Shown here: one piece after another, positions 40,989 through 49,286 of the stretch
How the letters are laid out: each line of letters opens with the position of its first letter
How positions within the stretch are numbered: the first letter of the stretch is position 1
Assembly: GCF_003946015.1 (NCBI RefSeq)
Contig: NZ_RHNU01000015.1
Coordinates: 1-55,252 of the forward strand
Length of the DNA stretch: 55,252 nucleotides
Origin: Companilactobacillus insicii
GTDB lineage: Bacteria; Bacillota; Bacilli; Lactobacillales; Lactobacillaceae
Reading direction: 5' to 3'
The notes under the pieces: model-generated
Database searches by the model: none
What the model saw: the letters and a program-made list of their open reading frames with translations, nothing else
Told to the model about the DNA's origin: nothing
Program-made: the position numbers and the translations under genes

Positions 40989-42017
40989 ATGAAAAGTAAG
41001 AGGATTATTTATGTGGATGTGATAAGGGACGTAGCCATGTTGGCTGTGGTTTTCATTCACACTTGCAGTAATATGGTAGTTTCAGGACAGGGTTCTATAT
41101 TGTGGGCTCCGGCGAATATCCTAGAGACCATTTCTGAGATTGCAGTTCCATTGTTCTATATGATCAGTGGGGTGACTATCTTGAACAGTTCTAAGACACG
41201 TGATTTGAAGTATTTATTCAAGCACAGAATAGTTAGAATTGTAGTGCCATTTATATTATGGTCAATTATTTCGGCATTTTCCTTCCAAATAACCGGCGAT
41301 GGATTCAAGCTAGATCTTATTCTCAAGAAAATTGCGATGATGTTCAATCAACCTGTAATAATGGCATTTTGGTTCTTATATCCGTTGATTGGATTTTATT
41401 TACTTTCACCAGCAATTAAGGCATTCATCGATGGTGCCAGTAAGTCAGTGATTAATTACATTCTAGTTCTTTGGTATATTACTAATATTTTTCTACCGGG
41501 AATTGTAGCATCATTGCCACCAGAATATGGCGTGTACTTCAATGCGTATAGTTCAGTGTTTATGTTCTTGTGTAATATGGGTGGGTACTTTATCTTGGGT
41601 TATAAATTGTCGAATATAGATAAAGAAAAGATTAACTTGAAGTTACATACCAGTATCTTCAGTATCGGTATGTTAGTAGCAATTATTAATATGTACATTG
41701 TGCACAGATATGCATTAGAACAGAAGCCATTGGCTGGATTTCCGACGGCAATATTACTTCCTATCTTAGCGGGTTCATTGTTCTTGATCCTAAAGAAGTT
41801 TGAGGGTAAATATCCTGTTAAGTTACAAGTTGTAGTTGAGTGGGTTGCTCCATTGACTTATGGTATTTATCTTATTCATGGAATTGTAATTGCTCTAGTT
41901 CAGAGTATTATTGATCCAATGAAGTATGTATTTGTATTTCCAGTTGCGATAGTTATCTGCATTGTATCGGTTTGGATAATGAGTAAGATTCCGATTGTTA
42001 ATAAGTATTTGATGTAG
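40989..42017 (+). CDS. acyltransferase 3 family membrane protein, paralogue 2
   Basis: 342 residues, the same layout and length as the divergent gene at 39721 and clearly homologous along its whole length. Motif DVIRDVAMLAVVFIH at the N-terminus. The -10 element (TATAATTG near 40949) is 35-40 bp upstream. Duplication then divergence of specificity is likely. No terminator on the left because the gene is divergent; one follows at 42051. Confidence 0.85.
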   Translation: MKSKRIIYVDVIRDVAMLAVVFIHTCSNMVVSGQGSILWAPANILETISEIAVPLFYMISGVTILNSSKTRDLKYLFKHRIVRIVVPFILWSIISAFSFQITGDGFKLDLILKKIAMMFNQPVIMAFWFLYPLIGFYLLSPAIKAFIDGASKSVINYILVLWYITNIFLPGIVASLPPEYGVYFNAYSSVFMFLCNMGGYFILGYKLSNIDKEKINLKLHTSIFSIGMLVAIINMYIVHRYALEQKPLAGFPTAILLPILAGSLFLILKKFEGKYPVKLQVVVEWVAPLTYGIYLIHGIVIALVQSIIDPMKYVFVFPVAIVICIVSVWIMSKIPIVNKYLM

Positions 42018-42050
42018 TGTTTAAGAAACTTCTCGACTTTTATTTTAATG

Positions 42051-42100
42051 AGGTTAACCCCTTAGTTTGGATACAAAACCAAACTAAGGAGTTTTTTATA
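42051..42100 (+). terminator. intrinsic terminator
   Basis: CCTTAGTTTGG and CCAAACTAAGG form the stem followed by AGTTTTTT. Confidence 0.85.
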
Positions 42101-42191
42101 GTAAAGTTTAAAGGAATATTTTTGATATGAATTGATAAGTTTTGATATTTTGAAATTAAGACAAGTATAATGTTGATATGGAGGAAGACTT

Positions 42192-42392
42192 ATGTATGAT
42201 AAAAATCGAATCTTAAAAGTTGCTGAAAAATATGGTTTGCCGGTAACTGATTCATCAATAAATGAAAAATCAGCATTTGTTTCTCCGGATGGTTCTAGAC
42301 ATGAAATACTGGATGATCAATTGTTCGGAAATAATGATTATGGTGAAATTCGTATTTCTAAAAGCAATATTGGCAAAGTTATTGATGATTGA
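42192..42392 (+). CDS. small hypothetical protein
   Basis: 66 residues, start ATG with GGAGG 8 nt upstream. Acidic, no membrane segment (KVAEKYGLPVTDSSINEKSAF). Not recognised. Its last codons run into a degraded fragment related to the substrate-binding protein gene. Confidence 0.5.
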   Translation: MYDKNRILKVAEKYGLPVTDSSINEKSAFVSPDGSRHEILDDQLFGNNDYGEIRISKSNIGKVIDD

Positions 42393-42453
42393 GTTTTATA
42401 AGGGCAAAGTTAGTTTGAAGAAGTATCAGGTTAAACTAAAGGGTGTTAAGTAA
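42391..42453 (+). pseudogene. 3' remnant of a substrate-binding protein gene
   Basis: The frame reads EFYKGKVSLKKYQVKLKGVK then TAA. The intact gene at 35915 ends KMYKGKISLKKFSYSIKQVK. Only the tail is left, about 20 codons, with no upstream counterpart. Confidence 0.55.
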
Positions 42454-42457
42454 ATAA

Positions 42458-42494
42458 CGAGTGTTCAAGCCGATTGACTTGAACACTTTTTATT
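42458..42494 (+). terminator. intrinsic terminator
   Basis: AGTGTTCAAG and CTTGAACACT form a stem followed by TTTTATTT. Confidence 0.85.
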
Positions 42495-42647
42495 TACATA
42501 TTTATGCTACTAATAACTATCTTTTTATATCTATTTTAATTCATTGATTAGCGAACATATGTACGCTATGATTAGCAGATAACAAATATATATTAATTAA
42601 AATTGATTGATGATAATATAGTTAGGAGTGAGTAGGAGGTTATGTTG

Positions 42648-43163
42648 ATGACTAAAACCAAAAAATATTTTTTTGATGACAAAAAAGAATTGGTTTCATA
42701 CATATACAAGGCATTATCTAATCCCACACCAATAAAATTGCAAAAGACACTTTATTTTGTTTGGGCATTCTATGCTGCAACATACGGTAATATTGATTAT
42801 GATACTGAATCTGAGTTTAAAGAGGAAGACACGTATCCATTATATTTATTCAAAGCTAATTTTGAGGCATGGAAATACGGACCAGTTGATAATGATGTGT
42901 ATAGCTGGAATAAATCTGATGTTATTAATAATTTTACGGAGTCTTTTGTGCCTGAGACAACTCAAGATAAGGAAATAAAATTATTCTTGGATGATATAAT
43001 TTCTCAAGTGGATAATGTTAATGATTTTGGTCTAGTAGAAAGATCACATAAGGATAAGGCTTATAAGAGTGTTTACAACGATAATGAATTACATACGTCT
43101 ATGAATAATAATGATATAAAAAGGGATTATATACATTATGTCGAACAACAAGCTAAAATTTAA
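42648..43163 (+). CDS. Panacea-domain protein 2 (antitoxin-like)
   Basis: About 171 residues from the ATG at 42648 (AGGAGG 8 nt upstream; the ATG at 42642 is too close). PIKLQKTLYFVWAFYAATYG and ANFEAWKYGPVDNDVY are Panacea blocks. It overlaps the next ORF by 26 bp, a typical antitoxin-toxin arrangement. Confidence 0.85.
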   Translation: MTKTKKYFFDDKKELVSYIYKALSNPTPIKLQKTLYFVWAFYAATYGNIDYDTESEFKEEDTYPLYLFKANFEAWKYGPVDNDVYSWNKSDVINNFTESFVPETTQDKEIKLFLDDIISQVDNVNDFGLVERSHKDKAYKSVYNDNELHTSMNNNDIKRDYIHYVEQQAKI

Positions 43164-43791
43164 CGTTGATATAGGTGTAACGAACAATGTTGTATCTAAT
43201 AATATACATGCTGGCTCAGCACCTAAATTAATAATGAATAAAGATCATCTGAATTCTAATTTAAATGTTAGAAACTTGGACGCAAAAGTTTATTTTATGA
43301 GCAATTGTGGAAAGTCCATTGATCTAAAAGATTTTAAATTTTTAAATTATATAACTTCAAATGATTATATAACTAAGAATTGTTTAGAGTATTTAATTGA
43401 GAATCCTAAAATTATTTCAAAAAATAGTACTTATATTAGAATTAATTCAAACAATAGGAATAGAATTCAAATGATTTTGAGCAATTATTTGAATAAGAGT
43501 GTTTTGGATGAATATGAAGATAGCTTCAGAGAGACACCTATTGTATCTGATTCCAATATACCTTTGTTTCACAAGGGACGATTTAGAGTTTTTACATTAT
43601 ATAATTATGACAAAATTGAAGGAAATATTTTATACGTTATTTTTTATGATCCTTATCATCTGATTTTTAGTAATGAAAAAAACTACCATTCGCAAAAAAA
43701 TAGTATGAGAGATGGCTTTACTTCGATAAATGATAAATTTCATGATTCAGTTGATGCCAAATTGATTAAATCATTTGATGCTTTAGTATAG
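43138..43791 (+). CDS. hypothetical protein, probable toxin partner of Panacea 2
   Basis: 217 residues, no signal peptide or membrane helix. Asn-rich (MSNNKLKFNVDIGVTNNVVS). The C-terminal region (RFRVFTLYNYDKIEGNILYVIFYDPYHLIF) has hydrophobic strands, consistent with a compact enzyme. I do not recognise the family. Overlap with the Panacea gene implies translational coupling, and the pairing suggests a toxin. Confidence 0.6.
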   Translation: MSNNKLKFNVDIGVTNNVVSNNIHAGSAPKLIMNKDHLNSNLNVRNLDAKVYFMSNCGKSIDLKDFKFLNYITSNDYITKNCLEYLIENPKIISKNSTYIRINSNNRNRIQMILSNYLNKSVLDEYEDSFRETPIVSDSNIPLFHKGRFRVFTLYNYDKIEGNILYVIFYDPYHLIFSNEKNYHSQKNSMRDGFTSINDKFHDSVDAKLIKSFDALV

Positions 43792-43843
43792 AATCAAAAA
43801 TAGGGTATAATTAGACTAGAATATCTAAAAGGTGGTATTTTCA

Positions 43844-44083
43844 ATGCTTGAAAATGTAAATGGTATTGTAAAAGTAAATCAAAATAGTCGTTATGTTGTA
43901 TTCTTATTCGATTCATATGAAATGGATCGCAAGATGCTTCAAGATAAGTTTGTTAAGGGTGAATCAACTTGGTACACAGATGCTAAGGGAACAGGTGATG
44001 ATGGTAAGTCGTTCTACCGCATTGCTCAAGATGGCGAATGGATTGAAGCTGAATACGTTGACTTCATTCAAATGGATAATTAA
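43844..44083 (+). CDS. SLAP-like domain protein without signal peptide
   Basis: 79 residues from the ATG at 43844 (AAAGGTGG 8 nt upstream). The whole protein is one SLAP-type repeat (ESTWYTDAKGTGDDGKSFYR and GEWIEAEYVDF), yet there is no signal peptide, so it should stay in the cytosol. It is acidic, unlike the basic wall-binding SLAP domains. It lies between two Panacea genes and may be part of the third locus. Confidence 0.65.
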   Translation: MLENVNGIVKVNQNSRYVVFLFDSYEMDRKMLQDKFVKGESTWYTDAKGTGDDGKSFYRIAQDGEWIEAEYVDFIQMDN

Positions 44084-44130
44084 AATAAACCTTTGAATAA
44101 ACAAAATACATGCATGGAGGACTTAAAATT

Positions 44131-44601
44131 ATGTACGATGTGATGAAGGTTGTTAATTGGATGCGTGTAAAGAATTTTGCAGAATTAAGAACTGATGATT
44201 TTGCTGAAGAGCTTACTCAAATGAAAGTAATGAAGTTACTTTATTATGTACAAGGTACTAGTTTGATATATTTAGGTAAACGAATGTTTCCACAAGATAT
44301 AATTGCATGGAAATATGGACCTGCTGTTTCTAAAGTTCATGATAGATATGCTGGTAAAAGGGAAATTGTTGGTGAGATATCTGATACAGATAGAGACGAT
44401 TATAAGGAATTAAACAGTGTTGAAAAAGTGTCCAATGTTCTTAATACTGTTTATGACACTTTTGGCAATAAGTCAGCAATTGATTTGATGAAGCAAACGC
44501 ATAAGGAAAGTCCCTGGAAAAATACGGAGCAAAGTGAGCCTATTTCTGATGAGGAAATGATTAACTATTTTAAAAAGATTGTTGTTAATGATGAAGTATA
44601 A
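44131..44601 (+). CDS. Panacea-domain protein 3 (antitoxin-like)
   Basis: 156 residues from the ATG at 44131 (GGAGG 10 nt upstream). LTQMKVMKLLYYVQGTSLIY and DIIAWKYGPAVSKVHDRY are Panacea blocks. The only close co-directional neighbour is the SLAP-like gene 47 bp upstream; no downstream toxin is visible. Confidence 0.85.
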   Translation: MYDVMKVVNWMRVKNFAELRTDDFAEELTQMKVMKLLYYVQGTSLIYLGKRMFPQDIIAWKYGPAVSKVHDRYAGKREIVGEISDTDRDDYKELNSVEKVSNVLNTVYDTFGNKSAIDLMKQTHKESPWKNTEQSEPISDEEMINYFKKIVVNDEV

Positions 44602-44856
44602 TAAAAATTAATACTGATAATCCTAATAGTGGACAATTAATAAAAGTAGGAAGTTACTTGATAAAACATTTTTTGTTTTGAGTATTGACACTAAATTTGA
44701 ACAGTATAAGCATTAACTAAAACTAAGTGAACTCGTAAGAGTTTGCTTTTTTTAATTAAATGTTAAAAAACGTTAGATTTCTTAAGATTTAATTGAAGAG
44801 AATGACAATACATAGTAATCTGGGTGGTAGATGTAGAACCAAGGGGGAGTAAGATT
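44602..44856. other. intergenic region before the glucosaminidase gene
   Basis: AT-rich with a weak hairpin (GTGAACTCGTAAGAG, then TTTTTT near 44728-44755) that could terminate the Panacea 3 transcript. The promoter of the next gene is presumably near 44800. No ORF with an RBS is seen. Confidence 0.35.
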
Positions 44857-46599
44857 ATGAACAAAAAATGGGTCGCTTCTACCGCTCTGGCAAGTGTTTT
44901 GGCTGCGGTAGGTATTTCATCCAACAATGCACATGTTCGTGCTGCGGTAACTGATAATGACGACAATAATGATAATCAAGATCAAACTGATCAAGTATCT
45001 ACCGCAAAAGATTCGACTGTAGCTAGTGTCATGGATAATGATGGCGCTCCAATCAATGAATCAACTGCTGATGCGATTGACTCATCGAAGTCCAGTGTTA
45101 TGTCTAGAAGTGCTGCCACTGCTTTGACACAGGCTACTACCACAGCCAGTGTTACTGCCCAACAAGCATTTTTGAATGAGGCAGTACCAATGGCACAAAA
45201 GGCGGCTTCTAAATATGGATTGTTTGCTTCTGTTATGCTTGCTCAATCAATCATTGAAAGTGGTTGGGGTCAATCTGACCTAGCCACACAAGCACATAAC
45301 TTATTTGGAATGAAGGGCGAATACAATGGAGCCTACATTAACTATCCAACTAAGGAATGGAGTGCCGATAAAGGTTACTATGTAATCTATGCTAATTTCA
45401 GAAAATATCCAAGTTATTATGAATCTTTCGCAGATAATGGAGATAAGCTACGTAATGGTGTATCATGGAATACCAGCTACTACAGTGGAGCGTGGAGAGA
45501 GAATGCCTCATCTTATCGTGATGCCACGGCTGCTCTGCAAGGCAAATATGCCACGAGTCCAATTTACGCTCAAACCCTAAATGGAGTTATTGAACAATAT
45601 AATTTGACTCAATATGATGGAGAAGCTTCCACTGATAGCGGATCAAATAATAATTCGGGTGATAATACGAGCCAACAAGTTAAAGGTACTGTAACTAAGA
45701 TGAATGACGTTGCTACAGTAACCAATTCAAAGAGTGCAATGCTCTACTTATATGCTGACCCAGACCGACCTGCCAATCGTGCTCTCGGATATCAAACCCC
45801 TTGGGTAGTCACAGCTAAGGTCGTCACTGACGATGGTCAGACTTATTACAAGGTTTCTTCAAATGAATATGTTAAGGCTGAAGATGTTAAGTTGAAGTCT
45901 GAAGAAACAACACCAACACAGCCACCTGTGTCTATTTCGGATACAGCAATAGTTATTAAAGGCGTTGGTGCTAAAGTATACAGTGAAGCTAATAGTAATG
46001 CCGTAACCAATCGTGTATTACCATATCAATCAGAGTGGATCACTACTAAGTATGTTTTAGATAGTCATGGTAAGAAGTTCTACTTTGTGGGAACTAATTC
46101 TTACTTATCAGAAGATGATGTAACCTTGAAGTCTGCTAAGGATGACGAAGAATACAAACAAGATCAAATTGTTTCGTATCCAGACATTATCCATGTAACG
46201 GCAACTCCAAGTGCTAAGGTCTACAATGACAAGCATACTGCTCTAGCAGTAAGTTTACTGAATAATACTGACTGGAAGATCGATAAGAAGTCCACACATT
46301 CAGATGGTTCTGTGTGGTATCGTGTGGCAACTGGCCAATGGGTCAATGCTAATGATGTTCAAGTTAGAGGATCTAATTACGTTAAGACCGTTGAAGGTTC
46401 AGTCAAGATCAACTATATTCCAGGTTATGGTGTCAATGTGTACAATAGTCCTGCTGCTAACAATCGCTTTACAGGAACTCGTTTGGCCGACGGTACAACA
46501 TGGCAAGTTACTTCGAAGCAAATAGTTGACGGACAGACATGGTATAGAGTATCTTCTGGTTGGGTGAATGGCAAGTATTGCATATTTACCGCAAATTAA
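44857..46599 (+). CDS. secreted N-acetylglucosaminidase with four SLAP domains
   Basis: 580 residues from the ATG at 44857 (AAGGGGGAG upstream). Signal peptide, an Asp/Asn/Ser-rich linker, then a glucosaminidase (GH73-type) domain at about 95-255 with AQSIIESGWGQSDLA (catalytic Glu) and NLFGMKG. Four SLAP repeats fill 280-580. It should cleave glycan strands of peptidoglycan while held on the wall. Ends at a terminator that overlaps the start region of the next gene. Confidence 0.88.
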   Translation: MNKKWVASTALASVLAAVGISSNNAHVRAAVTDNDDNNDNQDQTDQVSTAKDSTVASVMDNDGAPINESTADAIDSSKSSVMSRSAATALTQATTTASVTAQQAFLNEAVPMAQKAASKYGLFASVMLAQSIIESGWGQSDLATQAHNLFGMKGEYNGAYINYPTKEWSADKGYYVIYANFRKYPSYYESFADNGDKLRNGVSWNTSYYSGAWRENASSYRDATAALQGKYATSPIYAQTLNGVIEQYNLTQYDGEASTDSGSNNNSGDNTSQQVKGTVTKMNDVATVTNSKSAMLYLYADPDRPANRALGYQTPWVVTAKVVTDDGQTYYKVSSNEYVKAEDVKLKSEETTPTQPPVSISDTAIVIKGVGAKVYSEANSNAVTNRVLPYQSEWITTKYVLDSHGKKFYFVGTNSYLSEDDVTLKSAKDDEEYKQDQIVSYPDIIHVTATPSAKVYNDKHTALAVSLLNNTDWKIDKKSTHSDGSVWYRVATGQWVNANDVQVRGSNYVKTVEGSVKINYIPGYGVNVYNSPAANNRFTGTRLADGTTWQVTSKQIVDGQTWYRVSSGWVNGKYCIFTAN

Positions 46600-46601
46600 A
46601 G

Positions 46602-46627
46602 GACGCATATGCGTCTTTTTTTGTACC
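46602..46627 (+). terminator. intrinsic terminator
   Basis: GGACGCA and TGCGTCT form a tight stem, followed by TTTTTTT. An ATG in the stem is not a likely start. Confidence 0.8.
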
Positions 46628-46674
46628 CTGAAGTGCTATACGGTTTGACCATTTACCCAGAGGGAGTAAATAAT

Positions 46675-47445
46675 GTGACATTAGATAACTACAAAGGTGT
46701 GATTATCACATCTGAATATTTGCTAAATAAAGGTATTAATCAGTTATTTAGTAAGAATGACTTCACGGTTGATAATGAGATCGTGGCACTACTTGATATT
46801 CGCAATATGCCTCGAATGATAAATGGTAATACCATTGTGATTCACGACAAGTACGGCATATTCTTTGTCGAGCGAACTACTAAACAACTTATGAATGAGT
46901 TCTATAAGTTCAATAAGATTGGTTTCTTATTATCCAAGGCATTGATGAATTATTTTGAATTGAAACAAAATATTCCAATGGTCTTTGGCTATTGTTCGTA
47001 CATGCCAATGCGAGGAGGAAGTAGAACCTGTACCGACTGGATCGCGTTACATTGGTTGAACGATGCAAAGCAACGTGGAGATCATGCTAGGTTTGAAACA
47101 GACAACGGATTAATAATCCAACTGGATTTTCCAAGGGGTAATCTGCAAGACCGTGTTCATGATACTTGCTTCTTAAGTGAACATCAGGTAAAGACGTTGG
47201 ATGTAATATTATCCAAAGGTGGTATGAAGATGATACCCCCGAAGTATGTTGGCTTGTCTGACAAATATGCTCATTGTCACTGTTTGTTCCACAAAGAAAT
47301 ACCTGTGAATTTGACCGATGTAGATTTGAGTGTTGATAGGTTCGAGCAATTTTTGCTGGAGGCTATAACTAAAGGTGAAATAGAATCAGATATTACCAAA
47401 GAAATCTATCATCAAAAAATATATCGATTGATGAAACTTTACTAA
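46675..47445 (+). CDS. ComK-like competence regulator
   Basis: 256 residues from a GTG at 46675 with GAGGGAG 8 nt upstream; an ATG at 46609 lies in the terminator. The middle and C-terminal parts resemble ComK in order: a Ser/Arg/Cys-rich block (MRGGSRTCTDWIALHW), then NGLIIQLDFPRGNLQDRVHDT, like the DNA-binding core of B. subtilis ComK. Identity is low, so the call rests on this block and on a sigma factor gene next to it. If right, it would activate DNA-uptake genes. Confidence 0.55.
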   Translation: MTLDNYKGVIITSEYLLNKGINQLFSKNDFTVDNEIVALLDIRNMPRMINGNTIVIHDKYGIFFVERTTKQLMNEFYKFNKIGFLLSKALMNYFELKQNIPMVFGYCSYMPMRGGSRTCTDWIALHWLNDAKQRGDHARFETDNGLIIQLDFPRGNLQDRVHDTCFLSEHQVKTLDVILSKGGMKMIPPKYVGLSDKYAHCHCLFHKEIPVNLTDVDLSVDRFEQFLLEAITKGEIESDITKEIYHQKIYRLMKLY

Positions 47446-47454
47446 TAACCATCA

Positions 47455-47484
47455 CGTCCTACCATTGGTAGGGCGTTTTTAGTT
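47455..47484 (+). terminator. intrinsic terminator
   Basis: ACGTCCTACC and GGTAGGGCGT form a stem with an ATT loop, followed by TTTTT. Confidence 0.85.
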
Positions 47485-47576
47485 TGTAGTAAAAATGGAA
47501 TGCTGTTATATCAGCACTTCTACGATCAAACCAGCAACTAAACAAATAAAATTCAATAGTTTATCTTTATACATGC

Positions 47577-47590
47577 CATAAGCGCTTATG
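47577..47590. promoter_or_regulatory. perfect 14-bp palindrome upstream of the sigma factor gene
   Basis: CATAAGCGCTTATG, with the core AAGCGCTT of catabolite-responsive elements but CA/TG in place of TG/CA at its ends. It lies 25 bp before the start codon and could be an operator. Confidence 0.4.
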
Positions 47591-47615
47591 AGTATTGCAG
47601 AATAAAGGTTCACAA

Positions 47616-48107
47616 TTGAATTTAGTAGAAGAAGGTTTTAATCATGCTATCCAAAATCAACGATTGATCCATGGTGTTTTGAAGGAACTGCATGTCTATT
47701 CCAGTAGAGCAGAATATGAAGATTATTTTCAAGAAGCCATTATCATTTATGCACTGACTTTTGAACAATTTATGTCTGAGCATAACGATGAAGATAAATT
47801 TAATAGCTATATTTATCAAAAATTACGATGGAGAATGACGGATTTATTACGACAAGAAATGAAATATTCTGAGATTCATTCGTTAGAAGAATTTGATTTT
47901 TCGACAATTAGTCAGGAAACTAATAATTTGTTGGATAGCTTGAATTTAAAGGATTTAACGGCATTAGAAATCCAAATATTGCAAGAACATTTCATTTACA
48001 ATAAGAGCTTAGTAATATTAGCACGGCGTTATGAATGTAGTACTCGTAACCTCAGGTACCATCGGAATAGGCTTTTGGTAAAATTGCGTGCTCACATAAC
48101 GGCATAA
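47616..48107 (+). CDS. sigma-70 family factor (SigH/ComX-like)
   Basis: 163 residues from a TTG at 47616, 7 nt after AAAGG; the TTG at 47595 lacks an RBS. The N-terminal half follows region 2 (EDYFQEAIIIYALTFEQF, YIYQKLRWRMTDLLRQE) and the C-terminal helix-turn-helix is region 4 (ILARRYECSTRNLRYHRNRLLVKLR). It is short, like SigH and ComX of lactobacilli and streptococci that drive competence genes. The ComK-like gene upstream supports the role. Confidence 0.7.
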   Translation: MNLVEEGFNHAIQNQRLIHGVLKELHVYSSRAEYEDYFQEAIIIYALTFEQFMSEHNDEDKFNSYIYQKLRWRMTDLLRQEMKYSEIHSLEEFDFSTISQETNNLLDSLNLKDLTALEIQILQEHFIYNKSLVILARRYECSTRNLRYHRNRLLVKLRAHITA

Positions 48108-48211
48108 AGGTTACTATCTGATTACAGATATGTTACTTTCAATTAATTTATGGAAAATCTTGTTATAATTTAGGAGTTAAGAAAATTAACAGTGGGAAGG
48201 AATTATCTATT

Positions 48212-49162
48212 ATGGTATCAAATAAGAAATTTATGGTCAGTCTAGCAACTGCCGCTACTTTGGCTGGCGCCGGATATGTGACTGTTCAAAATGTAGTTCC
48301 TAATGTAGGAATTCAAAATGTTCAAGCTGCTTCAGCAATCAACGATTATATTGCAAATAATAATATTCAACCAGTATCTATCCAATATGAAGAAGGTACT
48401 TTTAGCAACTGGTTCGGTTACGACAACGGGGTTGGTAAGCCGGAAGGTGTTGTAGTTCATGAGACTGCTACTCCAGGTGCCACTGCTAGAAACGAAGTAA
48501 CATATTTTAACCGTGAATGGCAAAATATGTATTCATACGTTCATGCTTTTGTTGATAATAACGAAATTATTAATATTCACAATACTGATTACGGTGTATG
48601 GGGTGCTGGTCCAACTGCCAACGGTAAATACATCCAAATCGAATTGTGTGAAGTAAATAGTACAGATGCATTTGCTCGTTCAATCTCTAATGATGCTTAT
48701 TATATTGCTAGCAAGTTGATTCAATACAACTTACCATTTACACCTGGTACAACAGTATTGTCACACAATGATGTTTCACAACGTTATGGTGACACTAACC
48801 ATACTGATCCAGTTGGATATTTCTCATCATGGGGTTACAGTATGGATCAATTCTATGAATTGATTGGTCAATACTACAACAATCTTAAGAACAATGGTTC
48901 AGTAACTAATGGTGGAGGCAATTCTACTAACCCAGATACTGATACTGGTGTTACAGATAGCAATACTATTAATGTTAATAACGCTAATGGTGATTATGTT
49001 CCTATCGTTGCCTTCCAAGATGATGGTTCAGTTAAGAATATAACTAACCGTGCATTAATGAATAAGACACCATGGTATACAGATAAGACAAGAGAATCTA
49101 ATGGTGTTACATACCGTCGTGTTGCTACAAACGAATGGGTATCAACACAATACGTTATTTAA
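48212..49162 (+). CDS. secreted N-acetylmuramoyl-L-alanine amidase with SLAP domain
   Basis: 316 residues. Signal peptide to about VQA-AS, an Amidase_2 (PGRP-type) domain at about 55-230 with zinc ligands in VVVHETA and HNDVSQRYGDTNHTDP, a Gly/Asn/Thr linker and one SLAP repeat (265-316). It should cut the bond between MurNAc and L-Ala. RBS GGGAAGGA precedes the ATG. Codon use is that of a well-expressed gene. Confidence 0.9.
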   Translation: MVSNKKFMVSLATAATLAGAGYVTVQNVVPNVGIQNVQAASAINDYIANNNIQPVSIQYEEGTFSNWFGYDNGVGKPEGVVVHETATPGATARNEVTYFNREWQNMYSYVHAFVDNNEIINIHNTDYGVWGAGPTANGKYIQIELCEVNSTDAFARSISNDAYYIASKLIQYNLPFTPGTTVLSHNDVSQRYGDTNHTDPVGYFSSWGYSMDQFYELIGQYYNNLKNNGSVTNGGGNSTNPDTDTGVTDSNTINVNNANGDYVPIVAFQDDGSVKNITNRALMNKTPWYTDKTRESNGVTYRRVATNEWVSTQYVI

Positions 49163-49172
49163 TCTTGATACA

Positions 49173-49208
49173 TTCAAGGACTCGCAGGAATGCGGGTTCT
49201 TTTTTGAT
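49173..49208 (+). terminator. intrinsic terminator
   Basis: AAGGACTCGC and GCGGGTTCTT form a stem (one mismatch and one G-T pair), followed by TTTT. Confidence 0.8.
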
Positions 49209-49286
49209 AGTTTAAGTCCTAAAGAATAACAGCTCGTTGTATAATTATACGTAAACAGGAGATTGAAATTGTAGGAGAATGCGTTG

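Noticed and set aside
42262-42453. 63-codon ORF starting MKNQHLFLRM
   Set aside because: It is out of frame with the RBS-bearing ORF at 42192; only its tail has meaning, as a remnant of a binding-protein gene.
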